Positions 11,641 to 18,469 of a DNA stretch of 64,000 bases are shown here, piece by piece (the first letter of the stretch is position 1; the number at the start of each line of letters is the position of its first letter). The notes below the pieces were generated by a model. That model did not search any database. It saw nothing but the letters and a program-made list of their open reading frames with translations, and had not been told where the DNA came from. The stretch comes from Flagellimonas nanhaiensis (GTDB taxonomy: Bacteria; Bacteroidota; Bacteroidia; Flavobacteriales; Flavobacteriaceae): assembly GCF_003382275.1 (NCBI RefSeq), contig NZ_QTJX01000002.1:682001-746000 (forward strand), given 5' to 3'. A program made the translations under genes and the position numbers.

Positions 11641-13879
11641 TGTAGATGTTGAAGTAAAATCTACTAAAACAACCATTTTGGTAGTTGATAACCAACCTGT
11701 ACTGTCCAGCGTCCGAAGCCAAAAAGTCGTTTCCGGCACCTACGGCATTCCAAGTACATGAATTGTTGGTGTTGGCACAATCAGGTGTGGAAGCCGCACA
11801 ACTTGATTCGTCCAACTGTTCCCAAACAATGCTGTCAGCATCAGGGATATTTACTTGAATAAGTTCAGTGTCATTTAATCCACAAAGGAATACTTCGGGT
11901 AGTTCACTACCATCATTTGGACACACTACAATTTCACCATCAACCGTATTGGAAACGTCATTGATAAGTGCAGTAATTGGGTTTGATTGTGTGGCACCAA
12001 AAAGCTCAACAGTAATAATCTCTTGAAAGCCTTTACATGGGTCAGCAACTTCTTTGTCTACAATGTAAATTCCCGTATCACTTACCAAAAGTGTACTTGG
12101 ATCGTTGTCTGGATCACCATCATTCAATACGGTATCTCCAGCATCAATAAGTCCATCACCGTTGTTGTCCAGATACCAGGTATAGGCATCAAAATTATCT
12201 CCAGCATCCAGTAGAACGTCATCACCACAAAGCTGAACAGTTCTGTTGAAGTCACAGTTTTCTAGGTCATCCAAAAGAAAGTTGGTGGCTCCTGGTGTGG
12301 TAAATCCACAATTGTCAAAATCCGATACACTGGGGTCATCGGTTATTTGGTTATCGTTGATGATGCCTTCATATGTGGAATAGGCCAAATTTTCAATTTG
12401 GTCTGTACAGGCATCAATAAAATCAAAACAGTTTTGGGCAACCTGCACCCGCATACGGATTTCGGCAACCGGATCTCCTTCTTCCACTAGATTATCTGGA
12501 ATGGAGAATGTTATCTCTCGAGATACAGCGTCATAAACGTAGGTAACTCCTGCAGGAACGGTGATGCTGGATTCCTGTAATGTTGTATTCGTAGGAAGAA
12601 CATCTCGAATAGTATAGTTGGTGGCGTCATCATTGCCATTATTTACAAAGGACAGTACATAGTCCAAAAGTTGCCCCAGGTTTACACCAGCACCGGTAAT
12701 ATCATTACCTCCAATATCTTCTACACGTTTTTCAAGAACAATTTCAGGTTCAATGATTTCAACGTTGAATGAGTTGAAAAATGGATAGTATTGATCTCCG
12801 CTAGAGGTGAACCGAAAGGTAGCATCGGTTTCACTGTTCGGAATCACCGAGTTGAGAGGATTGCTCAACAAGAATATATCCGTGTCATATCCCAAGGTGT
12901 TGACGCTGTTCACATTTCTGTTGGTAGTGACAACCCCATCAAGGGTAATATTACTGTTAAAGAAGTTATTGGATGGGTTGGTGGTGTTACTAATAGTAGT
13001 AAATGAACCATTACTGGCAGCTCGTATTCTTACCCTATCTCCTGTAATTCTGTTATCTCCTTCCAAAGCCGCAACACCGATGTTTGCGTTCACGGGACCA
13101 GCTGGAATCGTATTGAATCCGCTGTAATTGATATCCACATTTGGGTTTGAGCTGTTTACACGAGCAAATCCGTCAAAAGTGGTAATAAGTTTTCCTGTTA
13201 GGGTTGGGTTTTCATAAACGATGATTAAGGTCCAACCTGCAGAAGCACCCCCTCCAGGAGAGAGTGAGCCGGTGACCGACCTAACATTGGCTATGGTATA
13301 ATCCCCTTGAGGGTCTGCCTGGGCCGTTACCAAAGCGGTTACATCAGCATAACAGGCATAGGGACTATTTTGTCGCATAGAGGAATCACCACTGGTAAAG
13401 CCATCGTACAAGACCTCATCAGCGGTAATATCTACATAAGTTCCTCCAGGCACCATGAATTTTACCTGGTTGAAATCGTTTTGTCTGTTTGTACCTACCG
13501 CTTGTCCCGCTTGCTCACTGGGATAAGTCCCCGACCAATAAAGCCCTGCATATCGAATTAAGCTACAATTGGCTTGAGGATAGGTAAATGTTGCAGTACT
13601 GGAACTAAAAGTTGTGGGATCACTGTCCACGTCCACATATTGCATGTTCAACCAATCGTTATAGGTGGATGAACTTCCGGTTAAATCATAAGGGTCCTCA
13701 GGCTCTGTGGAACTTGTTCCGCCATCACGGTTAACTATGTTGTTGGCTATAAAAGTAAGGTCACCTTTGATATTGTTCTGATAACGAATATCAAACGTGT
13801 TGTACTGCTGGGATAGTCCTACAAATGAAAACAGTCCCAATGAAAGGAACAAAACCGTTTTAAGTATACGATTGGTCAT
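1..13879 (-). CDS. sprB-like: Giant SprB-like gliding/T9SS surface adhesin (C-terminal end outside window)
   Basis: A single frame enters from the left edge and stays open for 4,626 codons back to an ATG at 13879. I confirmed the frame at several well-spaced points (near 2540, 4447, 6415, 8404, 8779 and 10510), so it is one gene and not fragments. The protein begins with a signal peptide (MTNRILKTVLFLSLG, then a hydrophobic run to about residue 24). Next comes an N-terminal region to about residue 370, a DUF11-like segment at about 370-500, and from about residue 750 a long array of Ig-like SprB-type repeats with GG-x-G-x-Y-x-Y cores. Residues about 1800-2030 are a non-repeat insertion. SprB of Flavobacterium johnsoniae is the mobile surface adhesin used for gliding and is exported by the T9SS; the same role is inferred here. 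The expected C-terminal sorting domain would lie beyond the window. The ATG follows the upstream stop codon by one base, so translation is probably coupled. Confidence 0.9.
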   Translation of the reverse strand, partial: MTNRILKTVLFLSLGLFSFVGLSQQYNTFDIRYQNNIKGDLTFIANNIVNRDGGTSSTEPEDPYDLTGSSSTYNDWLNMQYVDVDSDPTTFSSSTATFTYPQANCSLIRYAGLYWSGTYPSEQAGQAVGTNRQNDFNQVKFMVPGGTYVDITADEVLYDGFTSGDSSMRQNSPYACYADVTALVTAQADPQGDYTIANVRSVTGSLSPGGGASAGWTLIIVYENPTLTGKLITTFDGFARVNSSNPNVDINYSGFNTIPAGPVNANIGVAALEGDNRITGDRVRIRAASNGSFTTISNTTNPSNNFFNSNITLDGVVTTNRNVNSVNTLGYDTDIFLLSNPLNSVIPNSETDATFRFTSSGDQYYPFFNSFNVEIIEPEIVLEKRVEDIGGNDITGAGVNLGQLLDYVLSFVNNGNDDATNYTIRDVLPTNTTLQESSITVPAGVTYVYDAVSREITFSIPDNLVEEGDPVAEIRMRVQVAQNCFDFIDACTDQIENLAYSTYEGIINDNQITDDPSVSDFDNCGFTTPGATNFLLDDLENCDFNRTVQLCGDDVLLDAGDNFDAYTWYLDNNGDGLIDAGDTVLNDGDPDNDPSTLLVSDTGIYIVDKEVADPCKGFQEIITVELFGATQSNPITALINDVSNTVDGEIVVCPNDGSELPEVFLCGLNDTELIQVNIPDADSIVWEQLDESSCAASTPDCANTNNSCTWNAVGAGNDFLASDAGQYRLVINYQNGCFSRFYFNIYKNPLDPQYTSRDIICNTDGNITVTNMPLNYEFQLIDQATGNVLVPYNSNPSFDITNNGAYTVEMRQQGVSNGCVFILDNIGILERDFQVDVIPQDTDCNGLGEIAISVLNVEPQYYYEISQGGTTVDTFGPSADNNYTFENLNDGVYDVLVTTDDGCSYTEQVTINDLTDLDLEARVSQHITCREGNIQMESTGGQTPHTYAIWSYVNESGTTITSYPSVNDIPPSEYQTSVIFDILDPGDYTFVVVDRNNCHAFSNTVTIYFEPAVQYTTASTDETCFGYDDGTISFNMTNTNGYQVTFFLIDSNGVEIATNTSGSFTNLPQGDYTVRLNQRKGSASCDYFETYTVGGPTSGISGDAVLLQDYTCLQNGIIEAQNVAGGTAPYEYSINGVNFFSGAGAETFSNLTNGTYAITIRDANNCTFTTNTITIDPLNPPSDLTFSATTPSCPALTSDVTVTAVDGNAPFTFEIIAPAPVAATSTSGNTADFDALSPGTYTFRVTDDKGCTYDESFTINPVSEIDVTGQLISNVTCFNDTDGELLFTITDFNTDYNYSVTGPATFSGTNESSGTVSLTGLDDGTYTITVTDNLTNCTDTANVTISAPTAALTLSASETQPTCIADGAVTLTSTGGWGGNTFTLTNPDTTTFGTNATGLFTGLTQTGTYTASVTDSNGCVVTTTFALSAAVAPVLAIVPNDTCYDDAVGLTLTANVTSGGDGNYEYSLNGGPFVATNVFAGLTSGTYTIDVRDGNDCTDSASITINPELSVIASAPNITACGTDTDINITATGGDGSYVYAVVADGVAPVPGDFSTTNPETVTGAGDYDVYVRDNNGGAGYCEASYDITIVQDPALSLSVSDTGILCSGEAQATITITASGGEAPYEYSINNGATYQTSNTFVNQTAGSYNIRVRDANNCDITQIYTITEPLTLSASAAVTQLAECNPGIGAEVRITNAIGGTAPYEYSFDGGSNYAATSIGYLLPGTHTVYIRDANNCTFPMSVSVEPEPSAPDVTTAVSYECDGEGTVTITPSSAAFDYTYALDGTPNTPATSNVFSNVGVGPHTITVNYTSNIPPAPSILLSEDFGSGPNTSIPEIDPAYCYEPQDGSVNSCGWAINNRIQDGEYSVTQSIVSPYGSWQDPNDHTGNAGGRFLAINVGGVAGVGGIVYQKTGVEVVPNRDITVSLWAFNLLRNGTGGGDPSIEIQLVDGLGAVIASTTTGNVPKNNNANDWHNYSVTLNPGANSNLDIVIRTNSAVINGNDIAIDDIQAIQNPEVCSSSMTVDVNIEDGHAFDAAVTAFQDITCNAGADGSITFEVDNFDAVNGFEYQVNGGGFSAPQTSSPVTISGLTAGNYTIEVRDVLDNSCSITLNQTLAEPNALVASASITEAMTCVNGGATIIASATGGTPAYEYQLEDGVGGVITAYQPSTTFTGLVAGDYIVRVRDTNLCEDPIDVALTVVAPTLITFTSTPTACYSGNNDGTIQVDVTAGNGDYQFSLNGGPWITPTPASAVTHTFTNLAAGNYTINVRDGFGCTGTLQNVTINPQLLATPVLNNDLTCLVDANITINASGGSGTYTYEWSDDAGATYSAVGFVGNVFTTNTDGTYQFRITDTTLPAACTVVTSSIVVTPADTPIISSVTPTNILCNGESTGVLDVVIDTSVGVAPYTINVVETSGPTNYGTQTTGLPAGSYEVTITDDKGCVSVPFPVVITEPNAITYTTSDVPITCDSMSGVTNPGSITVSGVAGGTAEYTYILTANNGIPPQTHVTTPATRDHTFTVLEFGIYQIDVVDANGCASFTTEIIASPPNDLDIDVTTATADCVSGGTAIVTVGSAVGSGNYEFAILETYSAPYSSGYQAPDVPGGDTATFTGLTPGITFTFVVYDLTTNCYYFEEAAAPINTPSLMTATLDAVNNVSCTGSADGNISFTFTGFDGGATDVQYEIFNRQSNVTTGHTGTASVNPPASVTVNNFATLPPGEYYLLLTEVGGAVNGCSVNGGEFTIRESANALDLDVASPQNDNCNPNAGVITATGRFGTAPYQYQYLLSTDPAPTAASPGWVSTTSVNVEADNYIVYVMDAYGCIFQRAITVLEDPSPQISLAIVDECVDEGTFEVLVTLTNPGTASAPFQISTNGTAYQNFTFDGSNQYTVSGLNSGMGQTIAVRDLNGCIDTQTFNIQPPLQFNATLTTLLDCDIAPANNAEITIDITAGSGSYDYEIDGPGAVDQARTAIVGSSIVWTGASVAGSYTVTVYDTNTSVPNCLGSIVVDVPAIIMPSFNIDSFTDVTCNGDDNGTISVSAVDTGTGPYTFEIISGPGSSAVFPIAPSSNTATTATFSGLEGLAAGITYTIEITASNSCTSTLTQTINEPDVIANVNTSVVEFGCSAGNNMDNATITVDTASITGGSGTYVIYEFINDQGTAAPGDDVVVQTGSNNVYTETNTAGGSYIINVYDDNGCLGSTTETIAPFDELLSASIAIDAVAACVTGEDITITATGSITNSTTTPANYEFRLLPAGVFQASGSFTGLAVGTHNFEVRNTVTGCIISTSHTVADPEVLNLIVVNTTNITCFGDANGTVELDLQDAGSITYASATSYTLYHDINNTPGNLADDVTSPGSDADGNFTISGLAAGNYYVEVTDTNPPGAACVYGIAFSINGPSVGISAATQVTPVTCTLNDGSIEIINAAGGWGGYTYFVDLASNPAPTYPGSYQASPLFTGLAGGPGAGTDYQVWVADQFGCEHQLANVNLVDPTAITATLQINQDNCTALQGEIEVVGTTGGQNSNYTYQLIRNGSNVGSPQTGTVFSGLGAGSYEVLIADQWSCTTTVGPVVLLDAMTATTTVVKPIDCTLDPGGHVTVNVTGGSANLSFDVLFPDGFTTASNATGVFTGLTQPGIYTFTITDGDTVTPCTAVVTQELDDKVDPVIANVVEDPVNCNGGADGSLTVELDPVTVVDPIYTYELYQMSNLVTPYRFAQTSPVFDNLPAGDYRVRVISSRACEDFFDQTVTEPTVLNVSASATAFVCNPGNTVNTSTITVTASGGTGPYLYSIDNVNFQTSNTFDVLDTGAVQNITVFVTDANSCSNTDAVVIQPINTFTVAVTQNVAISCANPEEVLLTVTDDGNPGNVYTFELLPVGNPLGTQTSTPTNVTSTFELTAPGSYTFRVTDTNTGCYVDTAPYEILPYDLIEVVATPTAPAICFGDTNGALEINITGYTGAYNYEVFNADGTTTGTTGSGNTATNPMTISGFSGGNYFVRVTETGNPLCVEDSNTITIASPDMPLTATPVEVANVTCSNDLGEIEVSPTGGFTPYDIQLTNTTTGQVYNATDVISVVFPNLSAGLFDVQITDDAGCVINEPITLVQPTPITADIDATPTTLVCYGDTNATVTAINVLGGEGVYQYQLNYYDPTGTTIMSTSGAQSNPAFDNLGAGIYSITVSDGWSCGMETIQVTISEPSDVMASLIEVSAMTCANQAQTELTAVGGTGPYEFSVDGVVYVPMSGGNTHTFTVGVGVYQYYVRDSFGCEAQISNQVSIDAIPALTISVDDSAAMINCTGEASATIIGQATGGLGNYSYELFGDAALTNLVSGPQNDGTFSGLVAGSYYIRVTSQDCVEVSAEIPIVDPTPLQIDREEFTDVTCAGLDDGTITVEVSGGTGDIFYAITPNLDQFDTVSTFTDLAPGIYDVIAQDRNGCFMTFQFEIEQPAPLQANAINVMHEVCFDSADGSFELNITGGTAPFETALDSNLDTDFVQDQIAFQNLTAGTHVVFVRDAQGCETTVFVEINPGVNLAATVTPIYTCSGILPTNALEVVFEDTNVMADVLYALDSTDPADMQLSSNFTNIAPGDHFLTIAHSNGCINTVDFTIQGFEPLTLELENSNINEITAI
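7800..8460 (-). other. Non-repeat insertion domain inside the SprB-like adhesin (jelly-roll-like)
   Basis: In the adhesin frame this stretch (about residues 1800-2030) lacks the repeat core. It reads LLSEDFGSG near its start, contains W-rich and G-rich segments (GWAINN, GSWQDPNDH, VSLWAFNLL) and ends with NDIAIDDIQ. That beta-rich layout with a terminal IAIDDI strand resembles jelly-roll carbohydrate-binding or MAM-like modules. The fold assignment is by eye and tentative. Confidence 0.5.
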
Positions 13880-13880
13880 T

Positions 13881-15938
13881 TTAGCTGTTGTAGTTTGGTT
13901 TCACACGCATGATCCACATTTCGTCATCATACGAAGCATTTAGTTTGGAATAATATGAGGTCAGGGCGTTGCTCCAGGTTTCATGTTTCTTGAGGTATAC
14001 ATACCTCAGATTATCCTCTGGATTTATGAAATAACTGGCACTTAGCCCCTTGGCATTTAGGTCTTTTACAAAACGGTTTGCATCGTAGGCTCTTTCAAAC
14101 ACATTGGCAATGATGTAATAGCCTTCTGGCAGACCGTTGATCCTATGTGATGCATAGGATACTTTTGGCACATTTCCTTTGGATTGAGCCACGTTTTTGT
14201 GAAGGATGTTGTCTCCATACTTTGATTTTGAACGACTCTTGACCGCCACAAAGTTGATGTGGGAGTCCATATTGTTCACGTTCATTATCCAAGCATCACC
14301 ATGATAGTTTCCATCAAGTTGGGTCTGGTGTGCTACGATGGCGTCCTTTTTATCTTGATAGCTTTCTAAATAAACATAGTTGAGCCCATTTTTTGGGTTT
14401 TCAAAGTAATCGGCATTGATTCCTTGGGCATGTAGTTTATTCAAGAAGGCAGTAACATTTTCTGGGTTTCTGAACACATTGGCAATCAAGTAATGGCCGC
14501 TTTGAACCTGTGGAATACTAAATGTCTTGAAGCGTTTGTTGCGCTTGGTAGAATACCGAGTGGTTTTATCTCGACTAACAGCAGTGTTTTTGGCAACTTT
14601 TGTGTTCTTGGTATCGTCCAGTCTAATAACTTTTTTGGCCGAAGTGGTATTGGAAAGTCCGTGGTTAGCCAAAGGCTGGGTTTTTCTTCTGGCGGACATA
14701 TCTACACTGTCCATGTTGGCAAAGTATACCTCTTTGGCTTTTTCCTCGAGTTCAGGCCTATCCCCGCTGGTCTCACGTCGGACCATTTTCATGACGTTTT
14801 CAAAGCGTCTTTCCAAGTCGTTTCTTCGGGTGCTTTCAATGGAATCTTGTCGCAACAATAGCTCATCCAAAATCGCATCGTTTTCGGCAAGTTTGTCCTT
14901 GAGTTCAGCTATTTGAAGATCTTTATCCGTAAGGTTCAAATCCTCTTCAGGTGTAGTATCGGCATCAACCAAATCTTCGTTTTCCTTTTCAAGGAGAACG
15001 CGGTCTTCAGTTAGGTTAGGCGTAAAGGAATAGGCCAGGGAAATTTCGTGGCTTACCCCAAAGTTTTCAAAATTATTGCTCAACCCTTTTTCAACCGTGT
15101 AACCCAAAGAAAGGTTTTTGTTCAGGTTGAAACCTAAACCAGCTGAAGCCCCGTAGAAATCGTCATAACCGGCTTGAATCCAGCCTAGTTTGGGTAAATC
15201 AAGAATAAGATTTCCTCCTAGCACAACGTCTTCTTCCCCTACTTTTCTTACTCTTGCAAGAGGCATTAATCTACCTTGTTCCAATATGCCAGCAGCATTT
15301 TTAAACTGATGGGTATATTGAAGGTGTCCAGAGTAGGTTTTTTCATTGAATTCCGTAACGGATTCACTGGTTTTAAGATTGTAGTCGAAAAGGTTTTCTG
15401 CAAAACCACCGATATCAAATTTCCCAAAAGAGATATTGAAACCGGGCTGGAATGTTATCAGAGAGCTGCTTTCCAAATCATTTAGGAAAGGATCTTCTTC
15501 CAGGGCATTTGCCCTATCTTGATTAAAGGCACTTTGGTAATACGAGAAATTGGCACCAAAGGTGAAGTTACTTTTGGGGCTCAATCGTACACCATACGCA
15601 TAGTTTGCATGTACCCCAAAGTTGTTGAACAAGCCTTCCCTGTTGGTAAATAGACTTAGACCTACCCCACTTCTATCACTTACCCTACCACTATAGCTCA
15701 GAAAGTATACTTGATTGTTGTCATCAAAAGATACTGATTGGTTTCTGTGAAATAGATTGATATAGGACTTATCTTCCCTTACCGTGGAAAATGTTGGATT
15801 GATCAAAAACCTATTGAACTTCAACAGGTTTTGTGACGGAACATCATAATCCACATAAGGATCCTCTTCCTGGGCCTGAAGACCGGAGAAGATCAATAGC
15901 AAGATAAATAGTAATAGATGAGGTTTTTTAAATTGCAT
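13881..15938 (-). CDS. sprF-like: PorP/SprF-family outer-membrane protein with two C-terminal SPOR-like repeats
   Basis: The protein has 685 residues. It starts with a signal peptide (to about residue 22), then a PorP/SprF-type beta-barrel region (about 25-310: LLKFNRFLINPTFS near the start, then repeated GVGLSLF/GANFSYY-like strands). A charged, probably coiled-coil segment follows (about 330-400), then a basic linker. Two related repeats close the protein, at about 478-556 (GHYLIANVFRNPENV) and 604-685 (GYYIIANVFERAYDA), both resembling SPOR modules. SprF is needed to deliver SprB to the surface in F. johnsoniae, and PorP is a core T9SS-associated protein in Porphyromonas. PorP/SprF proteins are normally about 300-350 residues, so the tail is an extension. 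It sits between two T9SS-type substrates, 5 bp after one and 1 bp before the other, so it could serve either or both. Confidence 0.85.
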   Translation of the reverse strand: MQFKKPHLLLFILLLIFSGLQAQEEDPYVDYDVPSQNLLKFNRFLINPTFSTVREDKSYINLFHRNQSVSFDDNNQVYFLSYSGRVSDRSGVGLSLFTNREGLFNNFGVHANYAYGVRLSPKSNFTFGANFSYYQSAFNQDRANALEEDPFLNDLESSSLITFQPGFNISFGKFDIGGFAENLFDYNLKTSESVTEFNEKTYSGHLQYTHQFKNAAGILEQGRLMPLARVRKVGEEDVVLGGNLILDLPKLGWIQAGYDDFYGASAGLGFNLNKNLSLGYTVEKGLSNNFENFGVSHEISLAYSFTPNLTEDRVLLEKENEDLVDADTTPEEDLNLTDKDLQIAELKDKLAENDAILDELLLRQDSIESTRRNDLERRFENVMKMVRRETSGDRPELEEKAKEVYFANMDSVDMSARRKTQPLANHGLSNTTSAKKVIRLDDTKNTKVAKNTAVSRDKTTRYSTKRNKRFKTFSIPQVQSGHYLIANVFRNPENVTAFLNKLHAQGINADYFENPKNGLNYVYLESYQDKKDAIVAHQTQLDGNYHGDAWIMNVNNMDSHINFVAVKSRSKSKYGDNILHKNVAQSKGNVPKVSYASHRINGLPEGYYIIANVFERAYDANRFVKDLNAKGLSASYFINPEDNLRYVYLKKHETWSNALTSYYSKLNASYDDEMWIMRVKPNYNS

Positions 15939-15943
15939 TCGGT

Positions 15944-18205
15944 CTATCTGATAACAGTTATGGTTCCTTGTTTTAAACTTGACCCTGCTTTAGTAATCTT
16001 GTAATAAAAGATCATGCTCGGCTTATTGAAGGCCGTGGTTGATTGGGGCCAATTGTTTTCGTAATTGGTCTGACTAAAGACTTCCTTGCCTCTTTCATTA
16101 TAAATAGTGACCAAGATGTCGGTATGTCTTGAATAGGTATTTGGTAAAATCCATAGATCGTTTATTCCATCACCATTTGCAGTAATCACATTTGGAATGG
16201 CAAACGTATCCCTGAAGACTACTGTGATGACCCTGCTTATGGTACAGTTACCAAAGTTTGCAACCAACAAATACTCTCCTTCCTCTTGGAATCCGAAGGA
16301 ATCCTGTGAGGAAATCAGGTTGTTGCTAGCATTGAACCACTCATAGGATTCTGCTCCACTTGCAGTAACGGTTTCAGTTTCTCCTTCAATAATAATCAAG
16401 TTTTCAGGCTTATCAAGTACCAGCAAGGACTCATCAAAGGCCCTAACAGTGATTTCATTTGAAACCAATGGACAATCGTGGGTAGTAATCGTAAGTCGGT
16501 ATACCCCTACTTCATTGGCTGTTATACTTTCTGAAGCGGTTTCAATCACCTGTCCATCTTTTGACCATTCAAAAGTTTCTGTGCTAAGATCCATAGAGCT
16601 ATTTAGCACAATAGGATCAGCCCCATCGCATAGAATAGTTCCGTTTGATGTAAGCTGCAAGGTTTCGTCAACAGGTAACTTTACCGTTAAGTTGTTGGAA
16701 GAAGTATTGAAGCTGTCCAGAGAACCATCCAATACATAGGTTCCGTTGTTTTCAAAGTTGGAAACGGTGATGGTTTTGGAATTTTCACCACTTAACGAAC
16801 TTCCATTGTGCCTCCACTGATAAGAAAATGAAGATTGAAGTTCCGAGGTAACATCTGTTTTGGCTCCGGTATCACTAACGGCATTGATTACAGTAAGACT
16901 CAATGTGGCGTCCGAGCTTTGACAAGCAATGTAAGAACCTGCATATGCAATTACGAACTCAAAAGAATCGGGAGAAACAACAGCGGTGATTTCTGAATCA
17001 ATAGGTGAACCAGTACATCCTCCACTAGTTTCCGTTACACGGGCGAAATAATCTCCAATCGCATTGATTTCCAACGAGCTACTGGTCTCACCAGAAATAG
17101 GACTACCATCTTTGTACCATTGAAAGGTTGGCGTTGTTGCTGAAGTGGTAACCGAAAGCGTTCGGGTTTGCGCAGGAAGCAATACAATGCTCGCTTCGTT
17201 TTGTCTTGTAACCTCAAAATCTCCTAGGTTTCTTATAGTAACGGCCGAAGAACGCTCTAAACATGCACCGGCTCCTTCCACCTCTACTTGATATTCTCCA
17301 GCAAAATCACTGGCGCCTGTGTTAATATTATAGGTATAGCCTTCAGAGGTTGGTCCCGCTATGGCAACACCATCTTTATACCAGGTATAATTCAGTCCCA
17401 TACCGCTGATATTAGCTTCCAAAGTATGAGCGTCGCCGGCACATAGTCCAATGTCAGCAGAACCGTTTATGGCGATGCCCTGGCTAGTACCGGTGGTAAT
17501 TTCAATAGTATTGGATAGTGTATTGGCCGACCCGGAACAAATAGAACCGTAGTCTAGCTCAACATAGTACATACCTGGAGTAGAGACAGTAATACTTTGG
17601 GATTTCTGTGCCAAAAGCGTTCCGCTTCTGTACCAGTTGTATTGATAAGTTCCCGCATTTGGAATGTTATGGGGGGCCAGGGTTACTGAAGCTCCTCCAC
17701 ACAACTGAAAAGTTCCGGATGGGGGAATACTACCGTTTCCATCTGGGCTTATTAGCAATGGGGAATTAAAATCAACAAAATGCATCGGATAAGGGTCAGA
17801 TGGAGGGCTGGTCTTAGCTGGGCTAGTACTTCGCACCCTCATTCTGTAAGTTTCTCCCCTTACGTCATTGGGAACTGCAAATTGGAATTCAAAATCGAAC
17901 TCGGTGTTTTTGTCACTGGCACGGGCCAGTTCTACGGGAGAACCAAAGTTTCCATTGGAATCGGAAAGCTCAAGAACGAATTCGTTATCGGAGTTTACCA
18001 ATGGAGGGCTCCAAGTGAAGTTGACAAAATACTCGTTGAAATCAACGGACGCACAGGCTGCGGTCCATGCAGAACCACCCCCAAGATTGGGATTGCCAGT
18101 TGCAACCGGTTTGTTGAGAACTTGGGCTCCTAGGAAGGAGGTTCCAAGAAGCATACATGCGCACGTGAGGACAAGAATGCTATAGAGTGAACTTTTTTTC
18201 TTCAT
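15944..18205 (-). CDS. Ig-like repeat surface protein with T9SS type B (gliding-associated) sorting domain
   Basis: The protein has 753 residues. It begins with a signal peptide (MKKKSSLYSILVLT to about residue 27). An FN3-like segment (about 45-145) is followed by about six Ig-like modules, each with a W-Y-K-D-G-type core (near 192, 272, 363, 463, 548 and 624). The C-terminal 86 residues are a type B T9SS sorting domain (FAIPNVITANGDGINDLW, then VTIYNERGKEVF and FYYKITKAG). Such domains direct export through the T9SS and are common on gliding adhesins. It is the first gene of the operon with the PorP/SprF-like and SprB-like genes. F. johnsoniae has an sprC-sprD-sprB-sprF operon; whether this protein equals SprC or SprD cannot be told from sequence alone. 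No TAnnTTTG element was found upstream on this strand. Confidence 0.85.
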   Translation of the reverse strand: MKKKSSLYSILVLTCACMLLGTSFLGAQVLNKPVATGNPNLGGGSAWTAACASVDFNEYFVNFTWSPPLVNSDNEFVLELSDSNGNFGSPVELARASDKNTEFDFEFQFAVPNDVRGETYRMRVRSTSPAKTSPPSDPYPMHFVDFNSPLLISPDGNGSIPPSGTFQLCGGASVTLAPHNIPNAGTYQYNWYRSGTLLAQKSQSITVSTPGMYYVELDYGSICSGSANTLSNTIEITTGTSQGIAINGSADIGLCAGDAHTLEANISGMGLNYTWYKDGVAIAGPTSEGYTYNINTGASDFAGEYQVEVEGAGACLERSSAVTIRNLGDFEVTRQNEASIVLLPAQTRTLSVTTSATTPTFQWYKDGSPISGETSSSLEINAIGDYFARVTETSGGCTGSPIDSEITAVVSPDSFEFVIAYAGSYIACQSSDATLSLTVINAVSDTGAKTDVTSELQSSFSYQWRHNGSSLSGENSKTITVSNFENNGTYVLDGSLDSFNTSSNNLTVKLPVDETLQLTSNGTILCDGADPIVLNSSMDLSTETFEWSKDGQVIETASESITANEVGVYRLTITTHDCPLVSNEITVRAFDESLLVLDKPENLIIIEGETETVTASGAESYEWFNASNNLISSQDSFGFQEEGEYLLVANFGNCTISRVITVVFRDTFAIPNVITANGDGINDLWILPNTYSRHTDILVTIYNERGKEVFSQTNYENNWPQSTTAFNKPSMIFYYKITKAGSSLKQGTITVIR

Positions 18206-18444
18206 CAGCGTTAGTTTTAAGAGGTTGTGGGCAATAATGCCCTATAGTTTGTGCCCCTTAATGTTGTTCAGTTCGTTTTCGGTGCTTTTCACACCTTATT
18301 TTTCATATAGCTTTCCAATAACAAATATGATTTTATTTTCGACGAACAGAAAGATATTGTTGTGGGGTATACCAAAAGTGTTGTGAAATGGCTTACTTTG
18401 TATACACCGTTACTTTTAAACTGGCTATAAACGCTGGTTTTTAC

Positions 18445-18452
18445 TACATTTG
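18445..18452 (+). promoter_or_regulatory. Bacteroidota -7 promoter element (TACATTTG) for glnS
   Basis: TACATTTG matches the TAnnTTTG -7 consensus of Bacteroidota primary sigma factor promoters. It lies 17 bp before the glnS ATG. I found no convincing -33 TTG at the usual spacing. Confidence 0.5.
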
Positions 18453-18469
18453 CGCTTCAAAAATTGGGT

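Noticed and set aside
341..13561. Many short plus-strand open frames of 60-120 codons across the left 13.5 kb
   Set aside because: They lie opposite the giant adhesin frame, lack start signals and recognisable domains, and arise from its biased composition.
1..13879. Possible frameshift or split of the adhesin into several genes
   Set aside because: The frame of the repeat cores is the same at every point checked from the ATG to the left edge.
18464..18469. Upstream TTG as glnS start
   Set aside because: The ATG two codons later gives the conserved N-terminus and better spacing to the promoter element.
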